DNA of 64,000 bases from Nocardia cyriacigeorgica (GTDB lineage Bacteria; Actinomycetota; Actinomycetes; Mycobacteriales; Mycobacteriaceae), in assembly GCF_005863245.1 (NCBI RefSeq), contig NZ_VBUT01000003.1:1-64000 (forward strand), in the 5' to 3' direction. The position numbers and the translations under genes are program-made. Positions 61,833 through 64,000 of the stretch are shown here, piece after piece. Position 1 is the first letter of the stretch. The number at the start of each line of letters is the position of its first letter. The notes under the pieces are model-generated. The model was not told the DNA's origin, ran no database searches, and saw only the letters and a program-made list of their open reading frames with translations.

Positions 61833-62257
61833 TAGGTCAGGCCGGCCGCCACCACACCGGCGACGGCGAGATGCAGGGCCGCGCTGACCCACACGCCGGG
61901 ATGCAGCTCCTTCTCGGCGACCACGCCACGGAACTCACCCGGGGTGACCAGATCCAGCAGCAGGAACGCCAGCGCCATCGCGGCCAGCCCGATCACGCCG
62001 TACACCGCGCTGGAGGCCAGGGCCGCGCCGATCGCGCCCTGTGAGGTCCAGATGGCGGTGGCCACGATGATGCCGACGCCCAGCAGATTCGCTGAGACCA
62101 GCAGCGCCGCGTTGCGGTTGCGTTCGATCCAGATCTGCCTGCGCAGGTTGCCGGGGGTGAGGATGTCGACGATGACGAAACCGAGCGCCATCAGCGCGAT
62201 CCCGACCCCGCAGTACGCGAGCGCGGCGCCCGCGTCCGCGGGGAGATCTTCGAGCAT
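61832..62257 (-). CDS. DUF350 membrane protein
   Basis: A 141-residue membrane protein of the DUF350 family, with four hydrophobic segments: LAYCGVGIALMALGFVIVDI, AALLVSANLLGVGIIVATAI, AVYGVIGLAAMALAFLLLDL and SAALHLAVAGVVAAGL. ATG at 62257 follows TCAGGAGGACAAC. It links the DUF4247 gene and the spermidine-synthase-like gene by short spacing; the stop overlaps the latter's GTG. Function unknown. Confidence 0.85.
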   Translation of the reverse strand: MLEDLPADAGAALAYCGVGIALMALGFVIVDILTPGNLRRQIWIERNRNAALLVSANLLGVGIIVATAIWTSQGAIGAALASSAVYGVIGLAAMALAFLLLDLVTPGEFRGVVAEKELHPGVWVSAALHLAVAGVVAAGLT

Positions 62258-62327
62258 GTTGTCCTCCTGAGCCGGAATTGTCCGTCGGTTGTCCTGGGCG
62301 GATGGGCTGGTGCTGGGCGGATGGGCG

Positions 62328-62774
62328 CTATTTGCCGTCGCCGCTGCCGCCGCCGCGGAAGCCGCCACCGGATCCGCCGCCCCCGCTGCTGGACCAGCCG
62401 TAGCTGCTGACGTAGTGGCTGTGCCTGCGGTGGCCGGTGCGGTAGTCGTCGACCAGGATCTTGGCTCCGCCCTGATACGGGGTGACGGCGACGATGTCGT
62501 CGCGGTATTGCAGGAAGATCTTGTCCTCGGTGCTGCGCTTGTCCAGCGGCCGCACCGCACCGGCGATCTGGTTCGCGACGATCGGCGCCGCCGCGGCGGC
62601 GGTGTAGACCATGCCGTTGTTCGGTTCGTCGAGCGCGGCCGCCCTGGTGTAGTTGTCGGCGATGTAATCGCGTGGATCGTCACTGTCGCCGACGCGGGCG
62701 ATGAGGGCGATGACCAGCGCGATGGCCACGATCACCGAGATGATGCCGGTGACCAGCCAGGCAGTTCGGTTCAC
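62328..62774 (-). CDS. DUF4247 family membrane-anchored protein
   Basis: A 148-residue protein of the DUF4247 family. Residues 7-27 (WLVTGIISVIVAIALVIALI) are a membrane helix; the following part (DYIADNYTRAAALD, GMVYTAAAAAPIVANQIAGAV, YRDDIVAVTPYQGGAKILVDDY) is extracytoplasmic, and the C-terminus is Gly/Ser-rich. The ATG at 62774 overlaps the stop of the DUF4178 gene (ATGA). Family function unknown. Confidence 0.85.
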   Translation of the reverse strand: MNRTAWLVTGIISVIVAIALVIALIARVGDSDDPRDYIADNYTRAAALDEPNNGMVYTAAAAAPIVANQIAGAVRPLDKRSTEDKIFLQYRDDIVAVTPYQGGAKILVDDYRTGHRRHSHYVSSYGWSSSGGGGSGGGFRGGGSGDGK

Positions 62775-63379
62775 GATTGCTGCTGGGGGTAGATCATGAC
62801 GGCACTGCGGTTGAGCACCTGGCCGAGGGTGCCTTCTTTGCGGCCCGCGTCGCCGAACTCCTCGAACGACAGGCGGGTGCCGTCGTCGGCGCGGTAATCG
62901 TGGTAGGTCAGCACGCCGCTGGGGGCGAGGCCGGTGGTGGCTTCACTGGCGAAGCGCGCGGTGCCGGTCTCCTCCAGGCGGAACCGTTTGCCCTCGTGCT
63001 CGAGTTCGGCCGGGCCCGGCGCGGGCAGCCCCGCGGTTTCGGTCCACAGCACCAGTTCCAGGTCGGGGTCTTCCTCCACCGACAGCCAGTGCTGGATGTC
63101 GTTGCCGGTGTCGAGGAGGTGCTCGGCCCACTGGTAGCCGCCCTCTTTCAGGCGGAGGGTGCCGCGCACGGTGTAGGTCTGGCCGAAGATGTCGACGATG
63201 TCGCCGGCCTTCAGGGCGCGCGGGTCACCGCGCAGGGCATCGGCGTCCTTGTCGGCGAACGGGTCCACCGGCGCGGACGGCCGGGCCTGTTCCTGTGCGC
63301 GCTTGTCCTTGGTGAGCTTGTACACCATGTAGAACGAGACGCACGCCAGGACGATGACCACGATCAGCGCGACGATCAA
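62771..63379 (-). CDS. DUF4178 family membrane-anchored protein
   Basis: About 202 residues by the TTG start at 63379; a single helix (ALIVVIVLACVSFYMVYKL) is followed by the DUF4178 domain (ALKAGDIVDIFGQTYTVRG, EGGYQWAEHLLD, WLSVEEDPDLELVLW, GVLTYHDYRADDGTRLSFEEF). The expected start context is odd: the ribosome-binding site GGGAGGGG is 5 bases before an ATC at 63391, not ATG or GTG, and the nearest canonical start is the TTG inside the helix. It is the first gene of the four-gene unit and divergent from metY. Confidence 0.78.
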   Translation of the reverse strand: MIVALIVVIVLACVSFYMVYKLTKDKRAQEQARPSAPVDPFADKDADALRGDPRALKAGDIVDIFGQTYTVRGTLRLKEGGYQWAEHLLDTGNDIQHWLSVEEDPDLELVLWTETAGLPAPGPAELEHEGKRFRLEETGTARFASEATTGLAPSGVLTYHDYRADDGTRLSFEEFGDAGRKEGTLGQVLNRSAVMIYPQQQS

Positions 63380-63526
63380 GAATGCGGTGATGACAACCCC
63401 TCCCGGTCCGAACTCCTCGGCGACCCTAACACTCTTGCCCCGTGCCCGGGGGACAGGTGCGGTGCCCTGACCACGGTTGGGCTCGAGCTGAACACAACCC
63501 TCGCCATCGGCGCCGGGCCTTCTTAG

Positions 63527-64000
<474 letters not shown>

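Overview
The window reads as chromosome of a high-GC mycolic-acid actinomycete, most likely Nocardia or a close relative. The evidence is two antigen-85-type mycolyltransferase-like proteins, two MspA-type porins side by side, IdeR-type iron boxes, a UPF0182 membrane protein, an acyl-CoA carboxylase beta subunit of the mycobacterial kind, and heavy use of GTG/TTG starts with 1-4 nt stop/start overlaps. No rRNA, tRNA, integrase, transposase or CRISPR array was seen.

Positions 1-12 kb are ordinary metabolism and regulation: an alpha/beta hydrolase, a double-domain Lrp/AsnC regulator divergent from a lactate 2-monooxygenase, a TetR regulator with twin palindromic operators facing a secreted tyrosine phosphatase, an unrecognised protein coupled to an aminoglycoside-phosphotransferase-like protein, a fatty acid desaturase, a secreted I36-type protein, a RibD-C reductase and a VOC protein.

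Positions 12.4-22.7 kb form an accessory patch dense in conflict- and defence-associated families: an HTH regulator with a long helical C-terminus plus a GNAT, a DUF4041/T5orf172 (GIY-YIG-like) protein, a trypsin-like protease with Sel1/TPR-like repeats next to a Trypco2-like partner, an XRE / ImmA-IrrE / PIN-like operon, and NUDIX and HD hydrolases bracketed by a 215-bp direct repeat of the PIN gene. A protein-kinase-like gene is preceded by a short element that also occurs in front of the HTH regulator. This is the most unusual part of the window together with the siderophore locus.

Positions 22.8-38.1 kb hold a D,D-carboxypeptidase, a three-gene nitrile-hydratase-family operon (beta, alpha, third small subunit), an acyl-CoA carboxylase beta subunit, a DHA2 efflux pump with a downstream overlapping TetR, a secreted trypsin-like protease, a LuxR regulator, a mycolyltransferase-like esterase, small conserved proteins, an epimerase with a TetR, and the porin pair.

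Positions 38.5-55.9 kb are an iron-regulated catecholate siderophore locus: two FecCD permeases and their ATPase, a dimodular NRPS (C-A-T-C-A-T-TE), a lipoprotein receptor, an MFS exporter, a siderophore-interacting reductase, a stand-alone aryl carrier protein, a 2,3-dihydroxybenzoate-AMP ligase, a 2,3-dihydro-DHB dehydrogenase and an isochorismatase without carrier domain. Three IdeR-like boxes precede the three transcription units. DHB is made, activated on the stand-alone carrier, condensed by the NRPS with two amino acids, exported by the MFS protein, reimported by the lipoprotein/permease/ATPase, and iron is released by the reductase (pathway inference). Hand-read adenylation codes suggest a basic residue followed by a glycine-like residue, not the usual Ser or Thr pattern.

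Positions 56-64 kb hold UPF0182, a second mycolyltransferase-like protein, a four-gene DUF4178-DUF4247-DUF350-spermidine-synthase-like operon, and the 5' end of metY, which runs off the window.
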